NCBI GenBank assembly: GCA_001780385.1
Contig: MFGW01000074.1
Location: forward strand, 25,944 to 35,526
Origin: Candidatus Fischerbacteria bacterium RBG_13_37_8
GTDB lineage: Bacteria > Acidobacteriota > HRBIN11 > MFGW01
Length of the DNA stretch: 9,583 nt
Reading direction: 5' to 3'
Position numbers and translations under genes: made by a program. A model generated the notes under the pieces. It saw only the letters and a program-made list of their open reading frames with translations. It made no database searches and was not told the origin of the DNA. Of the stretch, positions 1 to 6,773 are shown piece after piece (the stretch's first letter is position 1; each line of letters begins with the position of its first letter).

Positions 1-365
1 GTTTGAAACAATTCTACAAATGTCACAGAATCGGAGACACCACTGCCAAAAGTTACAGAATCTCCAATAAATGCAATGCGCTGCGGTCGTTTTCCTCTTT
101 GAGCCAGTTCACGACGCCCATTACGAATCGTAATCCAATTTGATTGATATTTATCAATAAGCTTAAATTTAGGAAATTGATCCGGAACAACCTTAATATA
201 CGAAAACGAAGTCGCGATAACATGATACCTAGTATAACACTCAAATAGGATTCCAGTCGCAAACAGAATTGCAATAATGTATAAAATTAGGCCTAATCTT
301 CGCCAAACCGTAATAATATTCTTCTCTATTAATAATTGACAAGTTTTATGCAATCCATTATTCAT
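1..365 (-). CDS. Membrane-anchored SGNH/GDSL-family hydrolase, N-terminal part (cut by window edge)
   Basis: The minus strand is open from an ATG at 365 to the left edge (121 codons, no stop), so the C-terminal part lies outside the window. The protein opens with a short cytoplasmic stretch, then one hydrophobic segment at about residues 24-41 (LGLILYIIAILFATGILF). Near residue 97 comes IAFIGDSVTFGSGV, the block I motif of SGNH/GDSL hydrolases, with the likely nucleophile Ser103 in GDS. The topology suggests a membrane-tethered enzyme with its catalytic domain outside the cytoplasm. Members of this superfamily in glycan loci act as O-acyl esterases or acyl-transfer partners, so trimming or adding acyl groups on the polymer is a reasonable inference, not shown. 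An in-frame TAA at 374-372 excludes an earlier ATG. No clear Shine-Dalgarno precedes the start. The remaining catalytic Asp/His cannot be seen. Confidence 0.85.
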   Translation of the reverse strand, partial: MNNGLHKTCQLLIEKNIITVWRRLGLILYIIAILFATGILFECYTRYHVIATSFSYIKVVPDQFPKFKLIDKYQSNWITIRNGRRELAQRGKRPQRIAFIGDSVTFGSGVSDSVTFVELFQ

Positions 366-444
366 ATTCAATTATTTTAGAAGATCGGAAGTAAAAACTC
401 AATGGATTACTCTAAATTAATCTTATTATCAGCTTAAACTAATA

Positions 445-473
445 TTGAAAAACAACGCTATTTTCTTTATAAT
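445..473 (+). promoter_or_regulatory. Sigma-70-type promoter for the first glycosyltransferase
   Basis: TTGAAA at 445-450 and TATAAT at 468-473 are separated by exactly 17 bp, a near-consensus housekeeping promoter. Transcription would begin near 480, leaving a leader of only about 20 nt before the GTG start at 500. The site lies in the 134-bp gap between the divergent SGNH gene and the glycosyltransferase. The -10 and following bases nearly match those of the promoter at 1927-1955. No equally good promoter is seen for the minus-strand gene; a weak GATAAT can be read on that strand. Confidence 0.65.
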
Positions 474-499
474 AATTTCTCAATGAATGGTAGTGTTAA

Positions 500-1744
500 G
501 TGAGTGAAAAGAATTCTTCAAAGAAACGAATCGCCGTGGTAACTCATTTTCTGGATAAACAACACGGGACCGAGCGTTGTGTTTCTGAGCAGGTTGAACG
601 GTTATCCAGTTTTTATGAAATTCATATTTATGCTCAAAACGTGGAAGATGTTGTAGTTCAAAGAGCAGGCAAACATCAAGCACAAAATATCACGTATCCA
701 TCGACAAATCAAAAACCTCTAATTTGGCATAAAATCCCAACGCTTCATATGCCTTATTTCATAGAATACCTATGGTGGTTTATTGGTAATCATTTATGGC
801 GGTGGTGGGATCGAATATTCAAGGGTTTACACTATGATCTCATTTATTCTCCAGGAGTCAATTGTCTGGATGCAGATGTGATCATAGTATTCCACGTATT
901 TTCTGAGTTTTACAAATGCATAAGGAAGGAATTACAGTTTTTTAAAAATCCTGTCAGGATGTGGCCTGTTTTTTTGCATCGTATTTTATGTTACCGGCTT
1001 TTCATATTCCTTGAGAAGATAGTTTATTCAAATCAACACTTGTTTTTAGGAGCAATTTCGCATAAAGTTGCAAAACTAATTAAGGATTATCATGGAAAAA
1101 CTGCTTCAGTTATTTTTCTAAGTGTAAATCCAAAAATCTTAAACAGCAATGCTCGATTACAATATCGGAATAAAGTTCGGACATCATTACAAATAGAAAA
1201 CGATACATTTGTACTTCTGTTGATCGGTAATGACTGGAAAGTAAAAGGATTACCATATTTACTTCAGGCAATGGCGATACTGAAAGATATTCCATTATTG
1301 CTGCTCATCAGAGGTAAAGACCGCGTTTTTCTTTATGAAAATTTAATTATCAATTTGGGATTATTCAATAAAGTTCGTTTCATAGAAGCCCAGCCAGATA
1401 TTCTTCATGTTCTGGCTCCTGCAGATGCATATGTCAGTCCATCCCTTTATGATTCATATGCACTTCCTCCAGCCGAAGCAATGGCTTGCGGACTTCCTGT
1501 CATTGTTTCCTCGCGAGCAGGAGTTTCTGAATTAATCACAGATGGAGTCGATGGTTTGATTCTTAAGAATCCAACTGATATTAATGAACTAACAGAAAAA
1601 ATCCGCATGCTCTATGAAAATGTAGACTTGCAAATTCGTTTGGGTGAAAATGCCGAGAAAACTATGAGTCAATATACATGGGACAGAAATGCAACAGAAT
1701 TACAGGAACTTCTAATAAAATGTTATACTCAAAAACTAAATTAA
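500..1744 (+). CDS. GT4-family glycosyltransferase (D-x7-E variant)
   Basis: A 414-residue retaining GT-B fold glycosyltransferase, a normal length for family GT4, expected to act at the cytoplasmic face of the inner membrane on a lipid-linked glycan. The N-terminal domain carries HGTER (22-26), the counterpart of the Gly-rich GGxE acceptor-side loop. The C-terminal nucleotide-sugar domain begins near 236 (FVLLLIGNDWKVKG) and contains DSYALPPAE (318-326) followed by AMACGLPVIVS. The first acid of the usual E-x7-E motif is Asp318; the second, Glu326, is present. A basic, Trp-rich stretch near 91-106 could touch the membrane. The start is GTG: an in-frame TAA at 497-499 excludes anything earlier, and the ATG at 483 leads to an immediate stop. 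No Shine-Dalgarno is visible. It has its own promoter. Sugar donor and acceptor cannot be predicted. Confidence 0.9.
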   Translation: MSEKNSSKKRIAVVTHFLDKQHGTERCVSEQVERLSSFYEIHIYAQNVEDVVVQRAGKHQAQNITYPSTNQKPLIWHKIPTLHMPYFIEYLWWFIGNHLWRWWDRIFKGLHYDLIYSPGVNCLDADVIIVFHVFSEFYKCIRKELQFFKNPVRMWPVFLHRILCYRLFIFLEKIVYSNQHLFLGAISHKVAKLIKDYHGKTASVIFLSVNPKILNSNARLQYRNKVRTSLQIENDTFVLLLIGNDWKVKGLPYLLQAMAILKDIPLLLLIRGKDRVFLYENLIINLGLFNKVRFIEAQPDILHVLAPADAYVSPSLYDSYALPPAEAMACGLPVIVSSRAGVSELITDGVDGLILKNPTDINELTEKIRMLYENVDLQIRLGENAEKTMSQYTWDRNATELQELLIKCYTQKLN

Positions 1745-1926
1745 GCAAAAAACCATGTTTTATAATTTATTTTTCCATTCTCCTGTTTTATTAAAGACTA
1801 CGGAAAAATAGAATCACCCAATGTTAATAAATGTTTCTTCTTTCCTCCTATCTCATTTAATTTTATACCTTAGCTTTCATTCTCTTGATAAATAAGATAA
1901 AATACAAAATTGTGCAACTGTTTTTA

Positions 1927-1955
1927 TTGAAATATGCTTATATTTCTATTATAAT
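1927..1955 (+). promoter_or_regulatory. Sigma-70-type promoter for the first methyltransferase
   Basis: TTGAAA at 1927-1932 and TATAAT at 1950-1955 are 17 bp apart. Transcription would start near 1962, inside the 293-bp gap (1745-2037) after the first glycosyltransferase. The hexamers and spacing equal those of the promoter at 445-473, and the 12 bases beginning at the -10 agree at 11 positions. A gene-specific promoter suggests that the methyltransferase need not be co-transcribed with the upstream gene. The rest of this gap is AT-rich, and I see no gene or convincing terminator in it. Confidence 0.6.
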
Positions 1956-2037
1956 AACTTCAATAAAAACCAATTTCATTTAGATTAGATGATTGCATAT
2001 TCTTCATTTTACTCATTCAACTTATAAAATAACAATA

Positions 2038-2724
2038 ATGAACCATAAAGCAATAAATTATATAAACGATTTTATATGCTGGATTAAAAAAAATCAGCTT
2101 ATAAAGCCTAAGGAAGAAGTCGTGAAAGTCAACATAGGCTGTGGATTAACCGTAGCGTACGGGTGGATAAATATTGATGCTAGTCTTAATGCATTTTTCT
2201 CAAAATGGCCTAATTTCATTCTGAAGAAACTCTATAAAATCTCAGGATCTAAAAAAATCTATTCTCTTGAAGATTATTGCTCCATTCTGAAAAACTACGT
2301 TTTCATTCATCATAAATTGGAATATGGCATACCTTTTCCAGACGAATCCATAGATTATTTATATTCTTCTCACTTGCTCGAACATTTGTTCAATAAAAAT
2401 GCTAAAATGCTTCTTCATGAAGCATATCGTGTGCTTAAAAAACAGGGTTATTTTCGCCTATGCGTTCCAGACCTAGAGTATATAATATCCTTATACAAAA
2501 AAGGACAGAAAGAAGAATCCTTGCAGTATTTTTTCCCCGATTCAAAATCTGGATGTTTATCCTCTCATAAATATTTATACGATTATGAATTACTGCACAT
2601 TTTGCTTAAAGAATCAGGATTTATAAAAATACAGCGTTGCTCATATAAAATTGGGGATACTCCTGATATAGAAATCCTCGACAACAAGCCAGAAGAAACT
2701 TTATATATCGAAGCAAAAAAATAA
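2038..2724 (+). CDS. SAM-dependent methyltransferase, COG4627-like
   Basis: A class I (Rossmann) methyltransferase of about 228 residues, of the short type common in glycan loci. Motif I is VNIGCG (31-36), followed by GWINID (42-47), where Asp47 should bind the SAM ribose. The motif IV/post-II region is YSSHLLEHL (109-117), then VLKKQGYFRLCVPDL (132-146). The tail has YDYELLHILLKESGF and ends in EETLYIEAKK, both typical of the COG4627-like group. Unlike the next gene's product it has no GxGxG stretch, only GCG. The reading frame is open further upstream to a TTG at 1993 (243 residues), but I prefer the ATG at 2038 because the extra 15 residues match nothing typical of the family. Neither start has a Shine-Dalgarno, so the choice is uncertain. 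It probably methylates a sugar of the polymer; substrate and position are unknown. Confidence 0.82.
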   Translation: MNHKAINYINDFICWIKKNQLIKPKEEVVKVNIGCGLTVAYGWINIDASLNAFFSKWPNFILKKLYKISGSKKIYSLEDYCSILKNYVFIHHKLEYGIPFPDESIDYLYSSHLLEHLFNKNAKMLLHEAYRVLKKQGYFRLCVPDLEYIISLYKKGQKEESLQYFFPDSKSGCLSSHKYLYDYELLHILLKESGFIKIQRCSYKIGDTPDIEILDNKPEETLYIEAKK

Positions 2725-3093
2725 TTCCATCCATGCCAGTGTAAATTCAATTCTTACAGGTTCATAAAACACTACCCTTTTTCTCTTGAACTGATACTTT
2801 GTATAATGTAAATATTTCTCCTTATTTTCATCAAAGCTATGCTTTAAAATTAATATCTAATTTTATTGCTCATTTTACTCTTATCATATTTAAGCTCCAT
2901 TGGCGCACTTTTGGAATTCTTGGTATTTTTGATTGTAAAATAGCTGTTATATTGTTAAAATAGCAAAACAAGCTGCCCTTTATTGATCAAACAGAATAGC
3001 ATCACAACATGGATAAGAATAGTTTTATTACAACGTAATCAGTTTCTGCAATATAGAAAATTACCATAAAGAAGCAAAGAATTTGGATTGTTG
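2725..3093 (+). other. AT-rich intergenic region between the two methyltransferase genes
   Basis: This 369-bp gap has stops in all frames and no recognisable gene or gene remnant. Just after the upstream stop there is an imperfect inverted repeat (TGTAA at 2738-2742 against TTACA at 2752-2756) with bulged flanks; it is too weak to call a terminator. The right half holds a repeated AAAATAGC and a candidate promoter, listed separately. A gap this long is unusual inside a polysaccharide gene cluster. Confidence 0.6.
2933..2964 (+). promoter_or_regulatory. Candidate promoter overlapping a direct repeat, upstream of the second methyltransferase
   Basis: TTGTAA (2933-2938) and TAAAAT (2956-2961) are 17 bp apart and could form a moderate sigma-70 promoter with a leader of about 125 nt. 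The same bases form an imperfect direct repeat: TTGTAAAATAGC (2933-2944) and TTGTTAAAATAGC (2952-2964). Their AAAATAGC cores are 20 bp apart, about two helical turns, the spacing expected for two bound protein dimers on one DNA face. A second candidate, TTACAA (3028-3033) with TATAGA (3052-3057) at 18 bp, lies closer to the gene. Regulation is inferred only from position and spacing. Confidence 0.35.
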
Positions 3094-3870
3094 ATGATTT
3101 ACATAAAAACTTTTTTCTTGAAAATATTTGGTTGGAAAGCAACCATTATGTCTGGTGATCCATCGACCTTAGATCGTTGGAAATGGATAAGACGGCATCT
3201 TCAAAAAGGTTCTTTGCGAACATTAGATGCTGGCTGCGGCTCCGGTTCCTTCACAATGTACGCAGCAAAAATTGGTAATATAGCAATAGGTATCTCCCAC
3301 GATGTGAAAAACAACACAAAAGCAAGGAATAGAGCAAAGATGTTTGGAATAACTAATATTCAGTTTCTATTAATTGATCTCAGAGATTTGCATCTAAGTA
3401 CTGAGCAACTTGGAAAATTTGATCAAATCATATGCATGGAAGTTGCAGAGCATATTATTAATGACAAGAAATTAATTCACGATCTATCATTTTTATTAAA
3501 ACCAGGAGGACAACTATTATTAACCGTTCCTAATCTTAACAACAAGCATATCAAAAATGGAGAATTGTCCAAAACTGAGGATGGAGGTCATGTTAGATGG
3601 GGATATACATTTGAAGAAATTCAAAATATTCTTAATTCCTATGCACTGGATATTATCACTGAGGAGCATTTAAGCGGTTTTATAACACAAAAATTAATCA
3701 GGTTATTGGAATTGTTAGGAGGAATAGAATCAATAAAAGCTCGATTTCTTGTTTTGCCTTTCCGTGTATTTCAAATATTTGATTTCCCTATCACCAAATT
3801 ACTTAAATATCCTTCTTTATCTCTCGGAATTATAGCAATAAAACGCTCAGTCAATTTTTATGAAAATTAA
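3094..3870 (+). CDS. SAM-dependent methyltransferase, class I (Methyltransf_11/23 type)
   Basis: A 258-residue class I methyltransferase. Motif I is LDAGCGSGSF (44-53), with the full Gly-rich SAM loop. ICMEVAEHI (113-121) is the motif IV/post-II region and LLKPGGQLLLTVPN (134-147) is the motif VI/beta-5 region. DGGHVRWGYTFEEI (163-176) follows; the GGHVR...YT pattern recurs in methyltransferases from glycan clusters and probably shapes the substrate pocket. The C-terminal 60 residues are hydrophobic and basic, consistent with membrane association near a lipid-linked substrate. The frame extends two codons upstream to a TTG at 3088, but the ATG at 3094 is preferred; GGA at 3085-3087 is at best a weak Shine-Dalgarno. 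It shares no obvious sequence similarity with the preceding methyltransferase beyond SAM motifs, so the two are not a recent tandem duplication. A sugar O-methyltransferase role is inferred. Confidence 0.85.
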   Translation: MIYIKTFFLKIFGWKATIMSGDPSTLDRWKWIRRHLQKGSLRTLDAGCGSGSFTMYAAKIGNIAIGISHDVKNNTKARNRAKMFGITNIQFLLIDLRDLHLSTEQLGKFDQIICMEVAEHIINDKKLIHDLSFLLKPGGQLLLTVPNLNNKHIKNGELSKTEDGGHVRWGYTFEEIQNILNSYALDIITEEHLSGFITQKLIRLLELLGGIESIKARFLVLPFRVFQIFDFPITKLLKYPSLSLGIIAIKRSVNFYEN

Positions 3871-3875
3871 TTATT

Positions 3876-3905
3876 TTGACAATAGACAAAATAGCAGACA
3901 ATATT
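3876..3905 (+). promoter_or_regulatory. Possible weak promoter upstream of the flippase gene
   Basis: A perfect consensus -35 element, TTGACA, sits at 3876-3881, six bases after the methyltransferase stop. The best -10 at acceptable spacing is AATATT (3900-3905, 18-bp spacer), matching only four of six positions. Transcription would begin about 20 nt before the flippase ATG. With only 60 bp between the genes, read-through from the methyltransferase transcript is equally possible. Confidence 0.3.
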
Positions 3906-3930
3906 GTAAGCCAATAAGATTTTATCAACT

Positions 3931-5442
3931 ATGACAAATAGTACTTATTTTCGTGTTTTAAAAAATACATTTTGGAATCTTTGGGGAGGCTCCAGCTTAA
4001 TTTTTTTGCAAATAGTAATTACACCATATATTGTACATAAATTGGGCACAGAAATATATGGAATTTGGAGCTTAGCTTGGATATTATTATCCTATTTTGG
4101 ATTTCTAGAACTTGGATTAGGTACTGCATGCGTTAAATTTATCTCAGAATATTACAATAAACATGATTTCAGCAATTGCAGTAAAATATATTGGACATCG
4201 TTGATAATAACAGTGATTCAGGGAATAATAGGAAGCATTATAATAATTGGATTCGCCCCATTAATGGTCAAAAAATTCTTTAGTATTTCATCTCAGCTAA
4301 TCCCCATGACCACTCTAGTAATTCAATTAAGCGCAATAGGAATTATTGCATCTTTTTTGCTTGGAACAGCGCAAGCTGTTTCAGCAGCCTTAGAAAGATT
4401 TGATTGGATTAATAAAATAACAATATCTAAAAATATTGTTCAGTTTCTTGGTATAGCAATAATATTGTATTTGGGTGGCAGCATAATACATATGCTACTT
4501 TTTAGTTTTTTATTACAGATTATGACCTTAGTAATTTATTATCTATTAGGATTAAAACTAATACCTGAACTTAACAACCAGAAGCTAGACAAGAAAGCTT
4601 TTCGAGTGCTCTTAAAATTTGGCGGATGGGTGACTCTAAGCAGTATATTAGCACCAACTTTAGATAACATAGAAAAACTGTTTATTGGAAGTTTCCTGTC
4701 AGTTGCTTTCCTAACTTATTATTATGTTCCATTTAGTTTGCTCTCGCGACTTTTCCTATTAAGTAATAGTTTATCAACGGCATTATTCCCTGCTTTTAGT
4801 GAAATGAGCTCTAGAGAGGATCATGCCACTTTGCAATCTATTGTATTACAAGCTACTCGTATTTTGAGTGCATCAGTAGGTTTTATATCAATTTTATTGA
4901 TAATATTCGCTAAAGATTTCCTTACATTTTGGTTGGGACAAGAATTTGCTTTGCATGCGACAACACCAATGAAAATTCTCTGCGCTGCATTTTGGATTAA
5001 CATTATTGCACACATTCCTTTTGCTTTCCTCCGTGCTCACAATAAACCACATATCCCAGCTCTTTGCCATTTAATTGAACTTTTTCTTTACCTGCCTATA
5101 GCTTATTGGTTAATTAAACTATTTAGCCTCAATGGAGCTGCACTCGCATGGACTTTCCGGGTATCCATTGATACAACTTTGTTAATAATTGCCACAACTT
5201 ATTTTCTCAAATTCCCAATTAATAAAATTTTAAAGGCAATATTCAATATTGGTCTTTTAGTACCTTCTATTTTAATGATAATTATTTGGTGCGCTCAAAA
5301 TTTATGGGGATTGTCAATCTGGTTTGTTATTATCAATGCCTTTATCTTCAGCATTTTAGAGATTTTAATTATATGGCATTTTATACTTAGAACTGAAGAA
5401 AAACAAATAATACAAACTCTCTTCTTTCAATTTAAAAGATAA
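3931..5442 (+). CDS. wzx: Polysaccharide flippase, Wzx-like (MOP/MVF superfamily)
   Basis: A 503-residue polytopic inner-membrane protein of typical Wzx length. I count about 14 hydrophobic segments, near residues 17-37, 43-63, 87-109, 122-146, 165-182, 184-206, 232-255, 258-286, 309-330, 345-368, 374-396, 400-425, 438-457 and 460-485. The N-terminus (LKNTFWNLWGG...VITPYIVHKLGTEIYGIWSL) has the pattern of the polysaccharide-biosynthesis flippase family, in which a long first helix leads to a G-x-x-x-Y-G turn. LELGLG (59-64) follows and is also characteristic. The role is to flip the undecaprenyl-linked repeat unit to the outer leaflet. It is 60 bp downstream of the second methyltransferase and convergent with the glycosyltransferase ending at 5493. 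Substrate specificity cannot be read from sequence. The gene appears intact. A teichoic-acid or other lipid-linked glycan exporter of the same superfamily is the main alternative. Confidence 0.88.
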   Translation: MTNSTYFRVLKNTFWNLWGGSSLIFLQIVITPYIVHKLGTEIYGIWSLAWILLSYFGFLELGLGTACVKFISEYYNKHDFSNCSKIYWTSLIITVIQGIIGSIIIIGFAPLMVKKFFSISSQLIPMTTLVIQLSAIGIIASFLLGTAQAVSAALERFDWINKITISKNIVQFLGIAIILYLGGSIIHMLLFSFLLQIMTLVIYYLLGLKLIPELNNQKLDKKAFRVLLKFGGWVTLSSILAPTLDNIEKLFIGSFLSVAFLTYYYVPFSLLSRLFLLSNSLSTALFPAFSEMSSREDHATLQSIVLQATRILSASVGFISILLIIFAKDFLTFWLGQEFALHATTPMKILCAAFWINIIAHIPFAFLRAHNKPHIPALCHLIELFLYLPIAYWLIKLFSLNGAALAWTFRVSIDTTLLIIATTYFLKFPINKILKAIFNIGLLVPSILMIIIWCAQNLWGLSIWFVIINAFIFSILEILIIWHFILRTEEKQIIQTLFFQFKR

Positions 5443-5492
5443 TGTTTGCTTCTTGTTTGGCAAATACATAATAATGTTTAGATAATTCGTTT

Positions 5493-6716
5493 TTAGCGAT
5501 TAATGCTCTTAAATCCTTTTATAAATTCTTCAGCAATTCTATCCCACGCAATGTATTCATTAAAAAGTTTGCACGCTCCTTTTCTTAATTTCTGTTTTAA
5601 GACATCGTTATTCATGACTTCTCGAATAGCTTCATGCAGTTGTATCTCATTGCAATTTTCAATTAAGAATACATTCTCAAGATGTTTTAAGATTGCAGTC
5701 TCTGTAAATATACCTTTATATCCTAATATGGGCAATCCAGCATAAAATGCTGCCATTAAAGCACAACTTTTCATACCAATCCCAGATTTAGGAGCAACAT
5801 TCAAGCAGATAAATAAATCGCTAATAGCAAGATATTTATAGACAATATCACTTTTTAAATGTCCTGTGACTAAGACCCTATCCTTGATACCTAATTCTTC
5901 TGCCCTCTTGCTTATTTGAGGTCCTTCTCCTATAAAAATAAATTTCAATGATTTTTCCTTTTTTATGACATTCAGAAGAATATTATGACCTCTATAATCT
6001 GCACTACTTCCAAAAGAACTGAGCATAAAATATTTCTTTTCACTTAACTCGTTTTTTAATGCACTTATTTCTTTTCGCAATAATGAGGACTTTGGATCTT
6101 TAACAATAATATTACTTCCAACAGGAATGACTCTTATATTTTTATTCCAGAATTGGAGCATTCTTGAATATCCCGTCATGCTAGTAAAACATACATCAGC
6201 AAATAAGCATAATGTATAGGCAATACACCTTTGAAGCACTGCAATTGGCAAATATTTTATTCCTGAAGAAACAAATATCGCAACTTCATGAAATTCTACT
6301 GCAAGCTTATATCCAAATAATTTAATCAGTAGTACGAGCGCGATTACCCAAACGGGAACTCCAAAATAATTGTACATATTGGGGACATACTGAATAAGCA
6401 CTATGTCGGGCTTCATTTTTTTTATTTCTTTAAGAATTTGCCGTATGCCACTCCAACTCCAATGAGATACCAATGGCAATATACTAATTTCTCCTTTTTC
6501 AGTCGAATTTTTGCTGCTTTTTTCTAAATTTTCAGGCAGAGCATTGCTTATGACAAAATGCTCATTCCAATGATTATTATTTCCACATTCCTTCGATGTT
6601 ATTATGCAAACATCATATTTAAAATGTATCAATGATTGTGAGAAAAAATAAACATACTCTGAAACTCCCCCCTCTCGGGGTGGGAAGTCTCTTGAAATGA
6701 TAACTATTTTAGTCAT
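5493..6716 (-). CDS. GT4-type glycosyltransferase lacking the E-x7-E motif
   Basis: A 407-residue GT-B glycosyltransferase. The N-terminus reads IVIISRDFPPREGGVSEYV (4-22), the classic GT4 opening with a GGVSE acceptor loop. The linker near 195-203 (RVIPVGSN) leads to the nucleotide-sugar domain, with FMLSSFGSSADYRGHN (230-245), FIFIGEGP (259-266) and VLVTGHL (281-287). Where most GT4 enzymes have E-x7-E followed by AMA, this one has SGIGMKSCALMAAFYAGLP (311-329). That resembles the GT4 subgroup with a G-x-x-x-R-R/K-G/S-x-L-x-A-A-L-x-x-G-L-P pattern, so it may be active by a variant arrangement, not degraded. A hydrophobic stretch at 119-134 probably contacts the membrane. The gene lies 57 bp downstream of the other minus-strand glycosyltransferase and is probably co-transcribed with it. 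Only 50 bp separate its stop from the convergent flippase stop. No Shine-Dalgarno is seen. Confidence 0.87.
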   Translation of the reverse strand: MTKIVIISRDFPPREGGVSEYVYFFSQSLIHFKYDVCIITSKECGNNNHWNEHFVISNALPENLEKSSKNSTEKGEISILPLVSHWSWSGIRQILKEIKKMKPDIVLIQYVPNMYNYFGVPVWVIALVLLIKLFGYKLAVEFHEVAIFVSSGIKYLPIAVLQRCIAYTLCLFADVCFTSMTGYSRMLQFWNKNIRVIPVGSNIIVKDPKSSLLRKEISALKNELSEKKYFMLSSFGSSADYRGHNILLNVIKKEKSLKFIFIGEGPQISKRAEELGIKDRVLVTGHLKSDIVYKYLAISDLFICLNVAPKSGIGMKSCALMAAFYAGLPILGYKGIFTETAILKHLENVFLIENCNEIQLHEAIREVMNNDVLKQKLRKGACKLFNEYIAWDRIAEEFIKGFKSINR

Positions 6717-6773
6717 AAAAACGAATATTTTGCTAATTAAAATTGAATATATTTATTTAGCTAATGGTTACAG

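Noticed and set aside
53..274. 73-residue minus-strand open frame
   Set aside because: It overlaps, in another frame, the 1-365 minus-strand frame that encodes a convincing SGNH motif and membrane segment. Its Arg/Leu-rich translation has no family features.
366..499. JUMPstart/ops element typical of enterobacterial polysaccharide operons
   Set aside because: I looked for GGCGGTAG and similar cores in the leader regions and found none.
1747..1775. Possible terminator after the first glycosyltransferase (AAAAC-CAT-GTTTT)
   Set aside because: The stem is only five mostly A-T pairs and the T-rich tail is interrupted. It is too weak to call.
1989..2027. Short leader-peptide frame (ATG at 1989, 12 codons) before the first methyltransferase
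   Set aside because: It has no Shine-Dalgarno, no run of regulatory codons and no attenuator hairpin, and a frame of this size is expected by chance.
1993..2037. TTG start for the first methyltransferase giving 15 extra residues
   Set aside because: It is possible but has no Shine-Dalgarno and adds no family-like sequence. The downstream ATG is preferred with moderate confidence.
2732..2763. Imperfect inverted repeat after the first methyltransferase
   Set aside because: The five-pair TGTAA/TTACA core has bulges on both sides and is not followed closely by a T-run, so it is not supported as a terminator.
5444..5465. Possible bidirectional terminator between the convergent flippase and glycosyltransferase genes
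   Set aside because: TTTGC/GCAAA gives a five-pair stem with a 10-nt loop and no T-run on either side. A terminator is expected here but is not shown by the sequence.
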